Source: Symsagittifera roscoffensis (Eukaryota > Xenacoelomorpha > Acoela > Convolutidae). From it: DNA of 64,000 bases. The position numbers and the translations under genes were made by a program. How positions within the stretch are numbered: position 1 is the first letter of the stretch; every line of letters begins with the position of its first letter. Below the pieces are notes generated by a model. That model was given only the letters and a program-made list of their open reading frames with translations, was not told the DNA's origin and made no database searches. This document shows, one piece after another, positions 36,908 through 49,440 of the stretch. The DNA is taken from contig NC_087064.1 of the NCBI RefSeq assembly GCF_963678635.1, positions 68,064,025-68,128,024 on the forward strand, given 5' to 3'.

Positions 36908-37438
36908 GACTGCTCGTATCAGGGCAAAACCCTGAATGTTCCGACAGCCTTTTAAGGTTTATGGAGCAGTAATAACATTGAAAAATTAAATGTAATACAA
37001 CAAAATGGACATTTTTTTTTCTAAAATTTGAAATTTTTTATGAAAATCATCACCCCACACGCCATATAAAGTACAAAAATATAGATTTCGCTCCTTGTAA
37101 CAAATCAACTATGGCAAATAAGCTTCTTTCAACCAATTTGGAACGATTTCTAAGACGGATTAAATCTCCGCTTACGCGTTAATAGCGCGAAATTTATCGC
37201 GCGTTAATTGTCCCAAATTGGCCAAAATGGCAATCTTTAAACCCCGATAACTTTACGAAAATTAATCACAGGTGAAATATCTTTTCAAATTTGAGCTCAT
37301 GACAACAATACCTTTCGAATGATAGAAATAAATTCCGTCAAAAGTGGCTAGTTAAAAAGTAGAAATTTGTCTGAAGAAAAAAAAACCCACCCCGAGCACA
37401 AATATTCCGTTACTTTCGTATCGAAAGTCGGAACAACA
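36908..37438 (+). repeat. Dispersed repeat F1, well-preserved copy
   Basis: Head GACTGCTCGTATCAGGGC followed by AAAACCCTGAATGTTCCGAC, then the conserved block around 37139-37220 with ACGGATTAAATCTCCGCTTA and GCGCGTTAATTGTCCCAAAT, and a tail ATCGAAAGTCGGAACAACA. Head GTTCCGAC and tail GTCGGAAC are perfect inverted complements. A shortened relative head occurs at 36275-36325, with AGAGCAAAGCTCTGAATG. Confidence 0.7.
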
Positions 37439-39235
37439 AGGTACGAAACTTGCATATGCTTAACTGTTCAATTCTTTCGGTGTACGGGGGAGATTCGTTA
37501 CAAGGTAGCATAGAGAGGGGGTGATAGTTAACAATAAACAAAATTTTCTCCCCCAGTAAGAATAAAATAATGAAGTATTTGGAAAAAAATGCCCTTGTTT
37601 TTTCAATTTTGTGACTGTAAAGCAAAACGAATTGGTTGAAGTAAAATAAAAACAACTGTAGGACTTGAAAACAAGAGACGAAAATATTTCAGATTTAACT
37701 AGAGAATGAAGTAAATTTGATTTCGTTTTTTTTTGAAATAGCGACTTTTCGTCATACATTCCAATTGACACAAAAGTACAGCTTCTATTTTATGTATGTT
37801 GGCGGAACTAAAAATTTGAGTTCGATGGGAATAAACGTTTTGAAGGCTTAAAGAAAATTGGACAATGTGTTTTGGTGATAAAATTTTCTATGCATCTTAA
37901 AACACTAAATGGTCATATTCTCTTCGAAATATGAGAGCAAAAAAAAAACACTGATTTGGATGCAACTAATACTGTAATACTTTTGATTATACTAAAACTG
38001 AATTATATTAAACTAAACCAGCATAACTTATTATGACTCTTTTAAACTATTTTACTCAACCAAAGCCATTGCTGTCCATAGTTTTGTTGAGTTCGGCCCA
38101 TTTTTATTCTACATTGTCTCGAATGAGGCAACAAAAGAATCACAGATGCAAATAAAAATTTCAGTATCTTGAAAATTTTTGAACACAACATGGTTCAAGT
38201 AGTCATTATGACAAAGCGTTGTATACGCACTTTTTTTATATCAAAAGAGGATTGTGTAGAAAATTTTGCCGCATTCAGAATATTTTATTGCAGAAAACGA
38301 TGGTTTATTTGCCGTATTCTACTTTTGCCAAAGTTGGTTTCTATCGGTTTATTTTAAGCATCAATATGAGTAGTTCATCCATTTGCTTTTCGGATGACCA
38401 AAAAAGGTGTCTCAAAAAAACTAAGCGTGAAGAAAAAATACCTTTAGGCATTATGTTTCTCGGTTAAATGACAGCATACAAAATGTCAAATTTGTTTTTT
38501 TTTATCATAAAATGATTTGTACACTTCGATCTCTTTGCTATGAATCAAGTTCTCCGGATAAACATCAAAAAATTGAAATAAAAATTTAATCAAAATTTAA
38601 GAGATTATAGAAATTTGTACAACACTGCAAATGACTTCCGTGTACATTAGATGATTGTTTTGTGGTCAGTATTCAATAAAACTTGTATAAAAAAGTCATA
38701 ATCACACGATAATAGTTTTTGCAAAAAATTTGACAAAAAATAACTAAAATCTAATGGTTTTTATTCAAATCTTGTATCCCTTTGCTCAGATACTGGTCAA
38801 AATCTGTGTCTGTACAAAGCAGTCCCATACAAAAATGTTCAAAACAAAGTAGCATGGAAAATTTAGAAATCAACATAAAACAGTCCGATACAAAATATTC
38901 CAAAAAACAGTCCCAAGTGATAATTGTTTCAAAAACCATTAGGCGAGAATTGTTCTTAGTTCAAACAACATAAGAAACAAAATGTTGACAGCCAAATATA
39001 CGCAGCCAAAATTCAACGCACCTAAAACGGTTGGTTACTTGCTGCTTCAATCAGTTTCCCAGTTTTATTTTTGAGCAACAAAACAAGGCAAAACTGTGTG
39101 TTTTGTTAATTGTAAGCGGATTCCGCAACAAGGGCGTTCTCTTTGTTTTCTTTTGTTCTTTCGTTTTCTTTGATCGTTCTGACAATCTTTTAGCTTGTTT
39201 GAATTTTTTCTCTGGATTCCAGAGGTTTAGACACA
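37439..39235. other. AT-rich intergenic DNA, no gene seen
   Basis: No recognisable gene, structured RNA or repeat family was found in this interval. Confidence 0.5.
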
Positions 39236-39268
39236 CCAAACTGTGCGGATATTCAGTGCACAGTTTGG
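39236..39268. repeat. Perfect 11-bp inverted repeat
   Basis: CCAAACTGTGC at 39236-39246 and GCACAGTTTGG at 39258-39268 are exact complements separated by 11 nt. It is too short for a typical animal pre-miRNA. Function unknown. Confidence 0.9.
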
Positions 39269-40740
39269 CCTCGTAATTAATTGTATATTGTTGGCTAGTT
39301 TTTATTACTTTATTACTCTGTTCAAACTACTTGGGAACAAAAATTAACCGCACTTGTTCTCTTACCCATGTTTATCCTAATTGTACTTTATCTGAAATGC
39401 TCAAAGCTTATCCAAAATGCAAAAACGATTTTTTATTGAATTTTTGTCGCAATTTAATTTTGGGGTAGGGAAATTTTTGCCTCCCCTCCTATATTTACCT
39501 CTATAGCATATTTGTTCCCATTTTCTAATGTTTACCCCGTAGGTTAACGTGGATAGCGTGAGCAAACGTTATTGCCGGTTCGCAAAAGTTTTTTTCCAGC
39601 TGAATAGGTTTAGAATTATAGAATGCCGTACGACCAGAACCTTTTTGCAAAATTTCTGTTTACGCACGTAGTTTTTATGCTAAATTTTCCTTGGCTAGAA
39701 ACAAAAATAAATTTTAGAAAAAATGTTTCTAATGGATTTTCGACGGGCCTTAAGTAATTCTAAGTTCGGGAAAATAATGAACCCTAATAATCAATTTCTA
39801 TCCATTTTCGTTGTCTGAAAGCATCAATTATTTACAAACAAGCATACAAATTGATGCAACAAACAATAACACAGGTTGCGTTTAAAAGTTTTGCCGCTTG
39901 TAGTTGGAGTTTGGAGTTATGCCCGATAAATAAGAAGAGCTGAACATGTTTTGCATTTTATGGAGAGGTGATAAAAATCCAAAAAAAACAAATCGAAAAT
40001 GCTATCAAAAGCTGGAAAGTTCGGATTTCTTTTCTCAGTTTCTTGACTATTTATATAATATACATCCGCTTTTTGATCAAATATCATCACTAAGTGATTT
40101 TGGAGAACGTGAGTTGTTTGATGATGCAATCAGACCCAATGGAGCTTGAACACAAAATTTTAAATTAAAAATTCCCGTTTTGTTGATAATTGAATACTAT
40201 GAATAAAAGCTTTTCACTTTACTTTATTTAAAATGATGATGGATTTCAAATTAGCAGTAGTTCCCCGTTTTCAATGGACTACTTAACGTCATCGGATGTT
40301 TTTGGAGACCTGATTTTGTGAGAAAAAAAAACACCTGAATCTGGTTAATTGTGGTTAATTATCCTCCTCTCTCACTTTAATATTCCCTTTTTGAATAAAG
40401 AAACGGGGTTGGTCAATCGAATCAAATTTGGAACGAAGTTTGCTCAAGGCTACTCAGGGGTGGGAACAAACTGTTCATTGAAATTGGTTATGCGAGAGCA
40501 ATTAACAGTTCAAAAAACGGAAAACTTTGGCCCCAAGGCTTATACAAATCGAATAAAAACGCAAGCGAAGCCATTTCCGGGCAAAATAATTTATCCCTTA
40601 TCATGGCATTTGCTGATAATCAGAAAAATTTAGTCTTAAAATGAGATTTTTTGTTTTCATTTTAAGCCAATAGCAAAGCCCGGAAGTCATTTTTGTGCTT
40701 TGACGAATTATATTATTCGAAAAATCTCCATAAAAGCCTC
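39269..40740. other. Intergenic DNA with two unassigned open frames
   Basis: A 67-codon frame at 39946-40149 (+) has a plausible composition (SSDFFSQFLDYLYNIHPLFD) and is followed by an AATAAA at about 40202. A 94-codon frame at 40349-40633 (+) has no recognised domain. Neither has splice or homology support, so they are noted rather than called. Confidence 0.3.
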
Positions 40741-40959
40741 GCGCAGTCTTTGCTCAGTTCAGTAATTTCTTTCTGTCCTGTTTTCTGAGTGATATCTATC
40801 AACACTATCAAATATCACTTTTTGCATCATCAATTTTGTCATTTTTTCATCGACCAATTAAAGCTCATCACTGCGTCATTAATTAAACGAGACCATCTAC
40901 TCTAAACTATCTTCGCTGTATTTGTAACTGCTAAACAATCTACGACGAAACTGCCCAAA

Positions 40960-40986
40960 ATGGAGATCGGACAAACCGCGTCATTG
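40960..40986 (+). CDS. Candidate first coding exon, MEIGQTASL
   Basis: The sequence CCCAAAATGGAGATCGGACA holds a favourable start context (A at -3, G at +4). Nine codons later a phase-0 donor TTG|GTAAAG occurs. About 200 bp upstream is less A/T-extreme and could be 5' UTR or promoter. The exon is too short for homology. It is compatible in strand and phase with the neuropeptide exon at 60862, and the join would give a leader TASL-LPLFICLCALFLI, but the implied intron is about 19.9 kb. This is inference only. Confidence 0.22.
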
Positions 40987-41377
40987 GTAAAGTTTATTTT
41001 TAGTCTTAAGTATTTTTTAACGACATGTATTATGTTGCGCTTGGGCTTAAGATAAACTTTAAAAGTTATTAGTCCTAGCTAGCCCAAAGCGATGAAATGA
41101 CATAAGTGAGCATTTATTGACGGCCACGGTAAAACTGTGTCAGAAAATTTACATGATCCTTTTGGAGTTTTTGAGCTCTCTTGAATCCTAATAATTTTCA
41201 AAACTTTTTTCGGTCCTATTTAAGTTAATATGAAAGTTACAAAGCAATTAATTGTCGCTTACATCTCATCATTACTAGTACATTTGACAATTGATTCGCT
41301 TTTTGGCGTTGAAAAAACACTTCATTGAAACGTACACACCCCCACAGGCAGACTTTGGAGGCTTTTCTCGAAGAGGT

Positions 41378-41407
41378 GGGGGGGGGGGGGGGGGGGAGGG
41401 GGGGGGG
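41378..41407 (+). repeat. Poly-G tract, potential G-quadruplex
   Basis: Nineteen G, one A, then ten G. It is long enough to form a G-quadruplex on the + strand and is prone to sequencing-length error. Confidence 0.95.
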
Positions 41408-41881
41408 TTTCATTTTTTTTCCAAAATATCATAGAACTTATTTTAGCTTAGCCAAATTTATTTTCCGAGGTGTGTTAAAAATTACAATAAAGAACATTTT
41501 TGCCAAAATTAGAAAAACTGGCATTTGCCGGAAAGTTTTAACAAAAATGTTTTCCCCCGTAAACTTAGTATAAATTAACGCGGACCTAATTTAATATTTT
41601 AGTTCAACCAAATTGATTTTTAAATTACTATAAACATAAACTTTGACCAAGTTTTCTGCGCCGCAAGCAATTTTTAGAAAATAGCGTTTTTAGATACTGA
41701 TTTAGAAAATTTTGACCAAAAAACCGCGTTTTTCGACGCGCGCTCTCACCTCAAAATTAGAATATATTCGTGGCATAGGCGCCTTTAGAAAATTTTAGGG
41801 TTAGTCAGCCAAAAATGGAGAGCTCAAAATAGTACAAGGGGGAACCCTTTGGGTCGGCAGGTCGAATCCCTGAGGGGAAGG

Positions 41882-41898
41882 CCCCCCCCCCCCCCCCC
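41882..41898 (+). repeat. Poly-C tract
   Basis: About 17 C in a row, placing a G-run on the minus strand. It sits where the other F2 copy has mixed sequence (11325-11345). Confidence 0.95.
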
Positions 41899-41935
41899 TA
41901 TATCCGCTACTGGTTTAAATGGACGTAAAAATATT

Positions 41936-44900
41936 ATTCTCTACCTCTCCTAAATCAGCTACTGCAATCAGCTGCAATAATTTTTCTTAAAGAAATCTCA
42001 AGTTTTATTTTTTGCTCGCCTCTGAAATCTTTTGGAAACTATGGCATGGGGTATTTCGGTGATTCGTCACGAAAAAATATCTAAAGCTGGGCTTATCTAA
42101 AATATCTTCTTTCCGCTGCGCTTAGTTTTGACACCAGTGGTATAGTCCGCGTCAGCCAGTGTTTGGTATTTATCCTATCAAAATAAAGCCTAATTCTTGT
42201 TTAACCGGGAACTAATTTTGTCAGTTAACCGAGTATGCCGTCATGCGGATAATCACCCGTTGTTTCCAACCATGCAAAATCACATACCTACAAAAAACAA
42301 GTCGTACGAAGTTTAAAAAAACATTGGCAAGTCTTTTTAGACGCAATTTGGATTTCAATAATGTATCTGTCTGAGCTTCGATAAAAATAAGCCTGAAACA
42401 ATAAATTTGCAATCTAAAATAGTGCTAATTTGATTAGATGACTGACAAAAATAGAGTGTGGCTGTTTGTTTTCTCAAACTAATTTTATTTTTTATATCAA
42501 TGTTCGCTTTCTTTTGAAGTTAATTCTTTCCCATTTTGTATGAAAAAATCTAAAATTTTAAGTCAAAAATTTAGAAAAATGCTTCTATGTCGTTTTTGGT
42601 TGTGAAATTTTTAAGCATTTCTGATGCGATCACATAATTATATGCTACTCGTCCAGATACTAGTTTTTCCTGATTATTTGGATGTTCAGTGAAATCGTTA
42701 CTCAGTGAAAAAAACTTTTTTAACACCATAACCTTATGAAGCTATTATCAAAAACAATTAATTTATAAATCTTACCAAGAATAGACGATTGCAGTCCGAG
42801 TAGCGCAGAAAGTTCCAACCACATTCACAGAAAAACTAGGACAAAATTATTTTCAAATTTATGTCGTTTTTGGTTATAAAATTTTGAGACAACTATACAA
42901 ACGTATAGTTCAGTGGATTAGACTTAGTCGATAAATTTTGTCTTCGAAATAACAAAAAATGGACAAAAATTTAAAAAACTTAAAAACTACAAAAATTTAA
43001 AAAACTTAAAAAACTACCTTAATCTCTCGAAATTAGACTATAACCCAAAAACTTCAAACACATTTTTCTCGATTCATGGAAAACTTATTTAATTTCTCCA
43101 AATTGCGTTCAAATCACGACTAAAAAGGCTTTAAAACGATATATTATATCACTCAATCCATTTTGTTTTTATTTTTATTTGTGTTGTCTGATTTTGCGTG
43201 GAAAAATAATTAAAACTCACCCAAAGACAAAAATTCTTCCCCAATTTCAATTGTCGGAACAAAAAACAAAAAAAAACGAAAGGAAAACATGGACAGCCGG
43301 TTACTGTCACGCAGCACAGAATGTTCCGACCATAGTCTTAAAAAAATACAACAGTTTTTTCAAATTATTGTCGTTTTTTCTCGGCGTGGTGGATAATGTA
43401 TATTAGGTACAAAAAAACTGGGGTAAAAAAACTAGGGATTAGGTATATTTGACAGCCATTTTGAAATAAGCAAATGAAAAACAATTTTTGAAAAAAAATT
43501 ACAAGAAAAACGAAAAAAAAAGTATAAAAAAATTTCATTTTTTTTTTGCATTTTTTAAACTTTTGAAACTTATGATTCCAAAAAGGCGTTAAAGTACTCA
43601 AAGTAAAAAAACGTTGCCCATGTAAAATTAAACTTTTACGTTTTAAATTAAGCTATTATAAACTTTTAAGCCATAATAAGACTGCTCGCTTGCTTTTTTC
43701 GCTCGAAAAAAGACGAAAAATCAAAAAATTCAAACCGGGTTTTCTCGACACTGGGCATTTTTTTTGAAATTTTTAAGGGGTTTCGAATCACGACTGTGTG
43801 ATCTTTAATTTGATTTGTCACTCAACCCAGTCCGATGATTATTTGTGCTATCTGATTTTGCTGCCAGCTTTTAATTACGTCAAGGAAAACTCGAAGGGCC
43901 TCAATTGTAGTATCATAATAATCATAATAACGCCAAGCCCTATTGTTCGCAATTTAGGTTTCGAAAAATTTCTTTTCAGTTTCAAAGAGAAAGTGGTCTG
44001 AGCGTTTCCGCTTTTCATCCTAATATACACTATGAAAATAATGAGAGAAATGAAACTCATAAACAACTCCATTGCCTTCTTTTCCTGTCATGTTAATATA
44101 ATTGCCTCATTCTGGCCCATCGTCATAAAATTTAACACTCGTAGTCGCCGAGAAAAAAAAACATGGAAAAACATAAAAAATTGAAAATCATGGAAGAAGT
44201 TGAATATTTTTTATCATTTTTTCAGCTGTTTTGTTCAGATATTTGTCGTTGAAACATTCTCCTATGAAAAATTGAAACAACATTTTTTGGTGGCCGCAAT
44301 TTAACTTCAAATTTTGGTTTTAGTTCTAATAAGAAAACGTTACACTTGATTCAATTAAATTAACGCATAGATCAGACAGTTTTTCAAAATTCACAGACAA
44401 TCTGCTTTTTGGAGGTTTTGGCGAGATGTGTGTTATATCGATTCAGTTTGAATTGAATCCTAGGTAGTTAAAATTCTTCACGACAAACTGCCAAGTTTTG
44501 AAGCATTATGAATTGTCTTCTGCGTACATTCATGCAGTTATTTTGAGTGTCATTGCAGGAATTAAAAATTCCTAAGAAACGTTTGGGTGAATTTTAGTGT
44601 TACATACTCCAGCATTTGTATTTGCTTAGAGTCGTTTTTTCCGCCCATTTTGACTTCACCAATGAAAACCCGTTGGGGCCAATTCAGCTTGATATAAGGG
44701 CCCAATTGGTTGTAATTCGGATCAAAAGCACACATGCATTTTTAAAAAAATTGTTGCAACCAAATTGAGTTTTATGACATCCAATCTAATTTTACAGCAA
44801 TTTTGGCTCTTTTACAGTCCCCCCTTTCAAATTTAATTTTAAAAAGCTTATTTAACGTTGTCATAATGCAATGAAATTTGTCGTGGTGAACAAATCGACA

Positions 44901-46440
44901 ACTCTGAACAGATTTGTTCTTCATACTTTACAGCGTAACATCACGCATTTAGCCGTAATAACACGGAAAACAAACATAAAACTCGGAATTTTGAAACGGG
45001 GGAAACTAGAAAAGAGCCGCAATTTTTATTTCATTTTTTTTCAATTTTTAATTTATGCAAATGTTCGCAATTTGTGACAGTCAACTTAAATTGATAACCC
45101 CTAATTCAAAATTGCTGCTGTTTATATTTCTTTTTAGGAATTAAAAACAATCAAGTTAGCAGTTTTTCATCTAATTTTTATCCCTTTTTTATGTCAAAAT
45201 CTTGGATTTTATATTCAATTTTTACTGCAACAGTCTTTGACTTTTTTGTTGTTATTATGATTTTCTAGGCTTTTTTCCAGTTTCCCACCCCCTTGTAAAA
45301 TAACAAAATAAAAGTGTTCAAAAACTGTTCACACGGCACTTTGCATGAAAGAAGTGTTGTAAATATTTGTTCATCTGTTCACGCTGTCACGTTTTGATGC
45401 AGTTTATAACATGAAAAGTCAATTAAAATAGACTTTTATCAAATGAAAATTTCAGGGAAAGTCAAAGGGGGGACTGGAAAAGATTCTTTTTTGAATTCAG
45501 CTGGAGTATATTTTTCTTAATGGGGTTTGACTTCATATTAGCAATAAATAACTATCACTCCAGCCGTTTTTAAATTTTGTTGGTTTAAGGTTACCAAAAA
45601 TTTGAGCGGAATATGGTCGTTTAAACAAAAGTTGTGATATATTATAATAGGTGGCAGACTCACATTTAATACCTGGATCGCTCTTTGTTATATTTCAAAC
45701 AGTATTTATTTCAAAAGCCTCATTTTTGAATGACATTGCATCTGCCAGAGCAATGTATTTTCAAAAATTTTCTTATTAGCGCAATTGGTTGAAAATGAAA
45801 ACTTTATTATGCATTAAAGTTTTCAAATTGAAAACATGCAATCCACTCAAAATTACCAGCTATTGTAAAATATCACCCTCAAATTTTCAATTACTTTTTT
45901 TCATAACCAGCTCAAGTAATGCTAGTTTTTTTGACAGAACTTCGCCGCAGAAAAATTGCAAAATTTCTAGCCTTAAAAACAAATTTTGGGTTGTTACGTA
46001 TTTTAAGATTGTCCAAAGACAGACTTGGGATTACCACTGATTTGATCCATTCCTGGTTCCAGTTTTTGGATGTTTTTGTTGTTGGAATATCCCCAGGATG
46101 TCACAAATGTTCCACAAAATTATTGAAGTTAGCCTCAAAATCCAAAAGTTTTGTATAAAATCAGTAAACTTTTCCAATTATTCTCAAGAAGTAAATTCTT
46201 AATCAAAATCTTCTCGTAAACCGGACAAGGTCATGTTTGGTTGGCTAAAATATTTTGACTGAAAAAAATTCTAGCAATAAGTTCTTGCATTTTTTGCAGC
46301 TTTGGATTTACAGCTTAGAATCAATTCTTGAACTTTCTATAAACTCGTCAGCAAAAACAGAACTTGCATTCAAAATGTTTCGAAAAAAAACGGTTGATGT
46401 TTCAATACCGTAACCGGTTGTTATGGCTTCTGGCATTAAT
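41936..46440. other. AT-rich intergenic DNA, no gene seen
   Basis: No exon or mobile element recognised. A short tandem duplication of AATTTAAAAAACTTAAAAA lies near 42968-43018. An F1-like word (CACAGAATGTTCCGACCATA) is at 43315. Confidence 0.5.
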
Positions 46441-46482
46441 GGGTAACCACCGACGGTGGCGTCCCTCTTGATGGAGAGACCG
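46441..46482 (+). other. GC-rich patch with two adjacent hairpins
   Basis: CCACC-GAC-GGTGG (46447-46459) is followed by CTCT-TGATGG-AGAG (46465-46478) in an otherwise AT-rich region. It may be a small structured RNA fragment, or chance; no RNA family was recognised. Confidence 0.3.
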
Positions 46483-48269
46483 AATGTTGGAAATTTAATT
46501 TCACTTAATTTCAGTCAATCAGAATTGAGTATTCAGAAATCTCAAAGAAATCGCGAAAACCCCGAGAGGAAGAACAAATCCAGGCCAAGAAAAATATTTT
46601 GAACGATAAGAAAATAAACAGATACATGAGTTATCAATTACTGCAAAATCGAAATCGGGGTTCGGGAAAACTTTAAACTGATTTTAAACAAAATGATGAA
46701 TAAAACAAAAACTTAATATTTATTCGCACAAATTGTACAGCAAAACATTGCTGTGCCCCTAAAATTAATTCTCTATTAACAAAGTCTTCGGTTACGTGCA
46801 AAACTCGACTAGCCAATCGGAACGTATGACGATTCTGATTGGTTGAAAAGTTTCCATCACGCGGCCTCTCCTCCATGAGAATACTCCCCAGTGACTGTCT
46901 TCTAAAAAAATTAATTCATTTGGTTTTTCCCATCAAAACAGCCCAAACCACCCGAAATTTTCAAGTATCAGCCGAAAAGAATATGTCGTAGGGATCTACT
47001 TAACAAGCCTCGCCCCCTTTCATGAAGGGGGGATTGTTAAGTACATCAAAATGGTCGATTTTTCGATCAACCAGAATGCAGCAAAATTCGAATTCTCAAT
47101 AGAAGTTCTAGTGCTATTTTACAGTTTTTATTTGTAGGGTTTGAGATTCTTCAGTAGATACCAAAGGGGAGGGGGAGATTGTTAAGCAGATCCCTGTGTA
47201 GTTTCAAAAATAAAGATGGCAGTCTAGGATGTTCCATTGCACAAAATGTTTTCAATTTTTTGAAAAGGAAGTTATCACAAACTAAACATATTTTCTTTTT
47301 CTTTTTTCGGTTTATCAAACCAAAAAACCCTTATTTAGTAATAGGGACCTTTCAAAATTTTAATTTTGTTTGACAATTATATCACGAAATTTTTCTTAAA
47401 CTATTCTTAAAAATTGATCTAATTTAGGACTTTTTCTGCTCTTAGACCTTTCTTCTTATTGAGCGGCCTCCGACTAATGTATTTAACAGCGCTTGAGCAT
47501 TCTTCCCTTCGTCCACCCATTCACGCAATGTTGAGTGAAAGTGATGGATTTGCGTCAGCTTACTTACCAATAAAATCAACTTGCTGGCCTAAATTCTTAT
47601 TTGAATGAACTAGTTTGCCCCTTTTTGATTTTGTAGGACGAAATATATTGTATAATAATTATCCTAAATTGGTCAAATTGACATCTGTTAAACATCCATA
47701 ACTTTAAAAATAATGCTTTCAGGTAAAAAAAAATATATTTTTTCACTTTTGAGCTTAGGGCATTACTAGCTTTCAGATATTACGAGTGAATCCCATCAAA
47801 ATGGCCAGCTAAAAAGTCAAATTTTGACTGAAAAATAAACAACAGCAAGCACAATTTTTTCGTCACGTTTTTTTGAAAATTGATCCAGCTACAACATGGA
47901 TGCAAAAAAGAATTAAAACCATCAGGCAACAAACTTCAGTTCGGCTAGGGAAATAAACTGCAAATTGATCAACTTTGAGCATTCATACTCATCTTTATAT
48001 ATATTTTTATAGCGTAATTAGAAAAAGGCATTCTATTTTCTTAAGGACTAGAAATGTGACTTTGATCTTGTGGAACAACAAGCGAAAAGATTAGCAAACT
48101 GATGAGTTTTTAATTCAATTTGTGATTTTATTCACTATTCTGCTCTTCAATCAACGTTTCTTGGAACCTACGATAACTTTTTGAATTAAAGAGACAAAAC
48201 TTGTTTTTATTTGAGGGGCAATTTGAATTTATTTTCATGTTGAATAACAAAGAAAGTCTCAAAGGCGGA
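46483..48269. other. AT-rich intergenic DNA, no gene seen
   Basis: Contains only the truncated F1 copy at 47630-47885. Near 46999 and 47169 are similar words (TACTTAACAAGCCTCG on one strand; AGATTGTTAAGCAGATCCC) of unclear origin. Confidence 0.5.
47630..47885 (+). repeat. Dispersed repeat F1, truncated 3' part
   Basis: Matches the middle and tail of the family (AAATTGGTCAAATTG, 'CATCAAAATGGCCAGC', 'AATTTTGACTGAAAAATAAA'). The hairpin head is missing. Confidence 0.5.
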
Positions 48270-49440
48270 TTTCAGCGGCAGTTATGTGTTCTCGAAACAT
48301 GTTTGAAAATTGGCGTTCTCGCAAAAATATGGTTCGGAAATTGCAGAGGCTATTATTTTCCCTGCCGATTCAGTTGAATTGTTCTGTATAACAAATCTCA
48401 GGGAAAAAGTGCACAGCGACGTTCTTTTTTGCGTCCAGAATCCTTGTTGGCTGAGTGTTTCAACTATAATTTTCCGAGTTGGCTGAAATAACTCCAATCC
48501 ACAAAGATGGTGATGTCTCAGAAGCGGGAAATTGTAGATTCATTTCAATACTTCTCTAGCTAAAGTTTTTGAGCGTTTGCTCTATAATCGCATAACTAGT
48601 CCTCTTGAAAAAAATCAGCTTACACCAAATCAATTTGGTTTCAGACAAAAATTGAGAACTATTGATGCACTAATCGAGCTATCTCAAAACGTTTGGGACA
48701 TCTGGGAAACCCTTTTAAAAACGTTGAGGTGATTGTTTTGGATTAAAAAAAAAGCGTACAATACAGTTGAGCATTCTATTTCATTGAAAAAACTACACAG
48801 TTTTTGGAATTAGAGGGAGTGTGAATCGCCTAATTAAATCTATTTGAACAAAACGTTTGTTTTTATAGAGCTGTTTACTTCGGAAATTGAAAACATTGAG
48901 TTTGGAATTCCCCAAGGCTCCATCCCTGGTCCCCTACTCTTCATCATTTACATGAATGATATTGATATGTGTTGTAATCATCTTCATACAATTCTGTACG
49001 CGGACGATACAGCTCTGATAAACCAACTGGACATTGACACGCTGAACGCTGAACTGCATGTCATAAACAATTGGCTAATTGAAAACCAGCTACCCCTTAA
49101 CACTGATAAAACTAAACTTCAAAAAATCTAAAAATCTAGAAAAACAAAAAACAAAAAAGTTTGAATGACCGGAAAATACTTAGGAATGAACTTAGATCAC
49201 AAAGTAAACTCTGTTGAGCAGATAGAAGAACTCAAGAAAAAACTAAGACGTTTCTCCGGAATCTTTAACTAACTAAGGAAAACCTTATAAAAACACAAAA
49301 AATTAGTGAGAGCATACAAAAGTTTCATTCAGCCAATAATTCAAATTGGTGTGCTGCTTTACGGAACAGCAAGTAAGACTAAGTGAAGTGTGTTAGAAAA
49401 AACATGTCGTAGGTTAGTTCGGGTAGTGTTTCGTGGAAAA
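48270..49440 (+). pseudogene. LINE reverse transcriptase relic (Jockey/CR1-type)
   Basis: Frames on the + strand, in order: EITPIHKDGDVSEAGNCRFI (RT motif start, normally NYRPI), ERLLYNRITSPLEKNQLTPN then QFGFRQKLRTIDALIELS, FGIPQGSIPGPLLFIIYMND, ILYADDTALINQ with the catalytic YADD, NWLIENQLPLNTDKTK, and the thumb region KYLGMNLDHK ... YKSFIQPIIQIGVLLYG. This is the order of a non-LTR retrotransposon RT. Frameshifts, stops and a deletion before FGIPQG show it is dead. No endonuclease domain was recognised upstream. The clade call rests on motif style only. Confidence 0.85.

Larger units (their letters stand above)
41360..41935. repeat. Dispersed repeat F2, uninterrupted copy
   Basis: Matches 9780-10009 plus 11288-11365 without the palindromic element: TTTTCTGCGCCGCAAGCAA, GCTCAAAATAGTACAAGGG, AACCCTTTGGGTCGGCAG, GTCGAATCCCTGAGGGGAAG and ATCCGCTACTGG. 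It provides an empty-site comparison for the F3 insertion. Homopolymer G and C runs lie at its two ends. Confidence 0.7.

Noticed and set aside
39946-40149. 67-codon frame followed by AATAAA
   Set aside because: Possible small gene, but a single frame and a common hexamer are not enough to call it.
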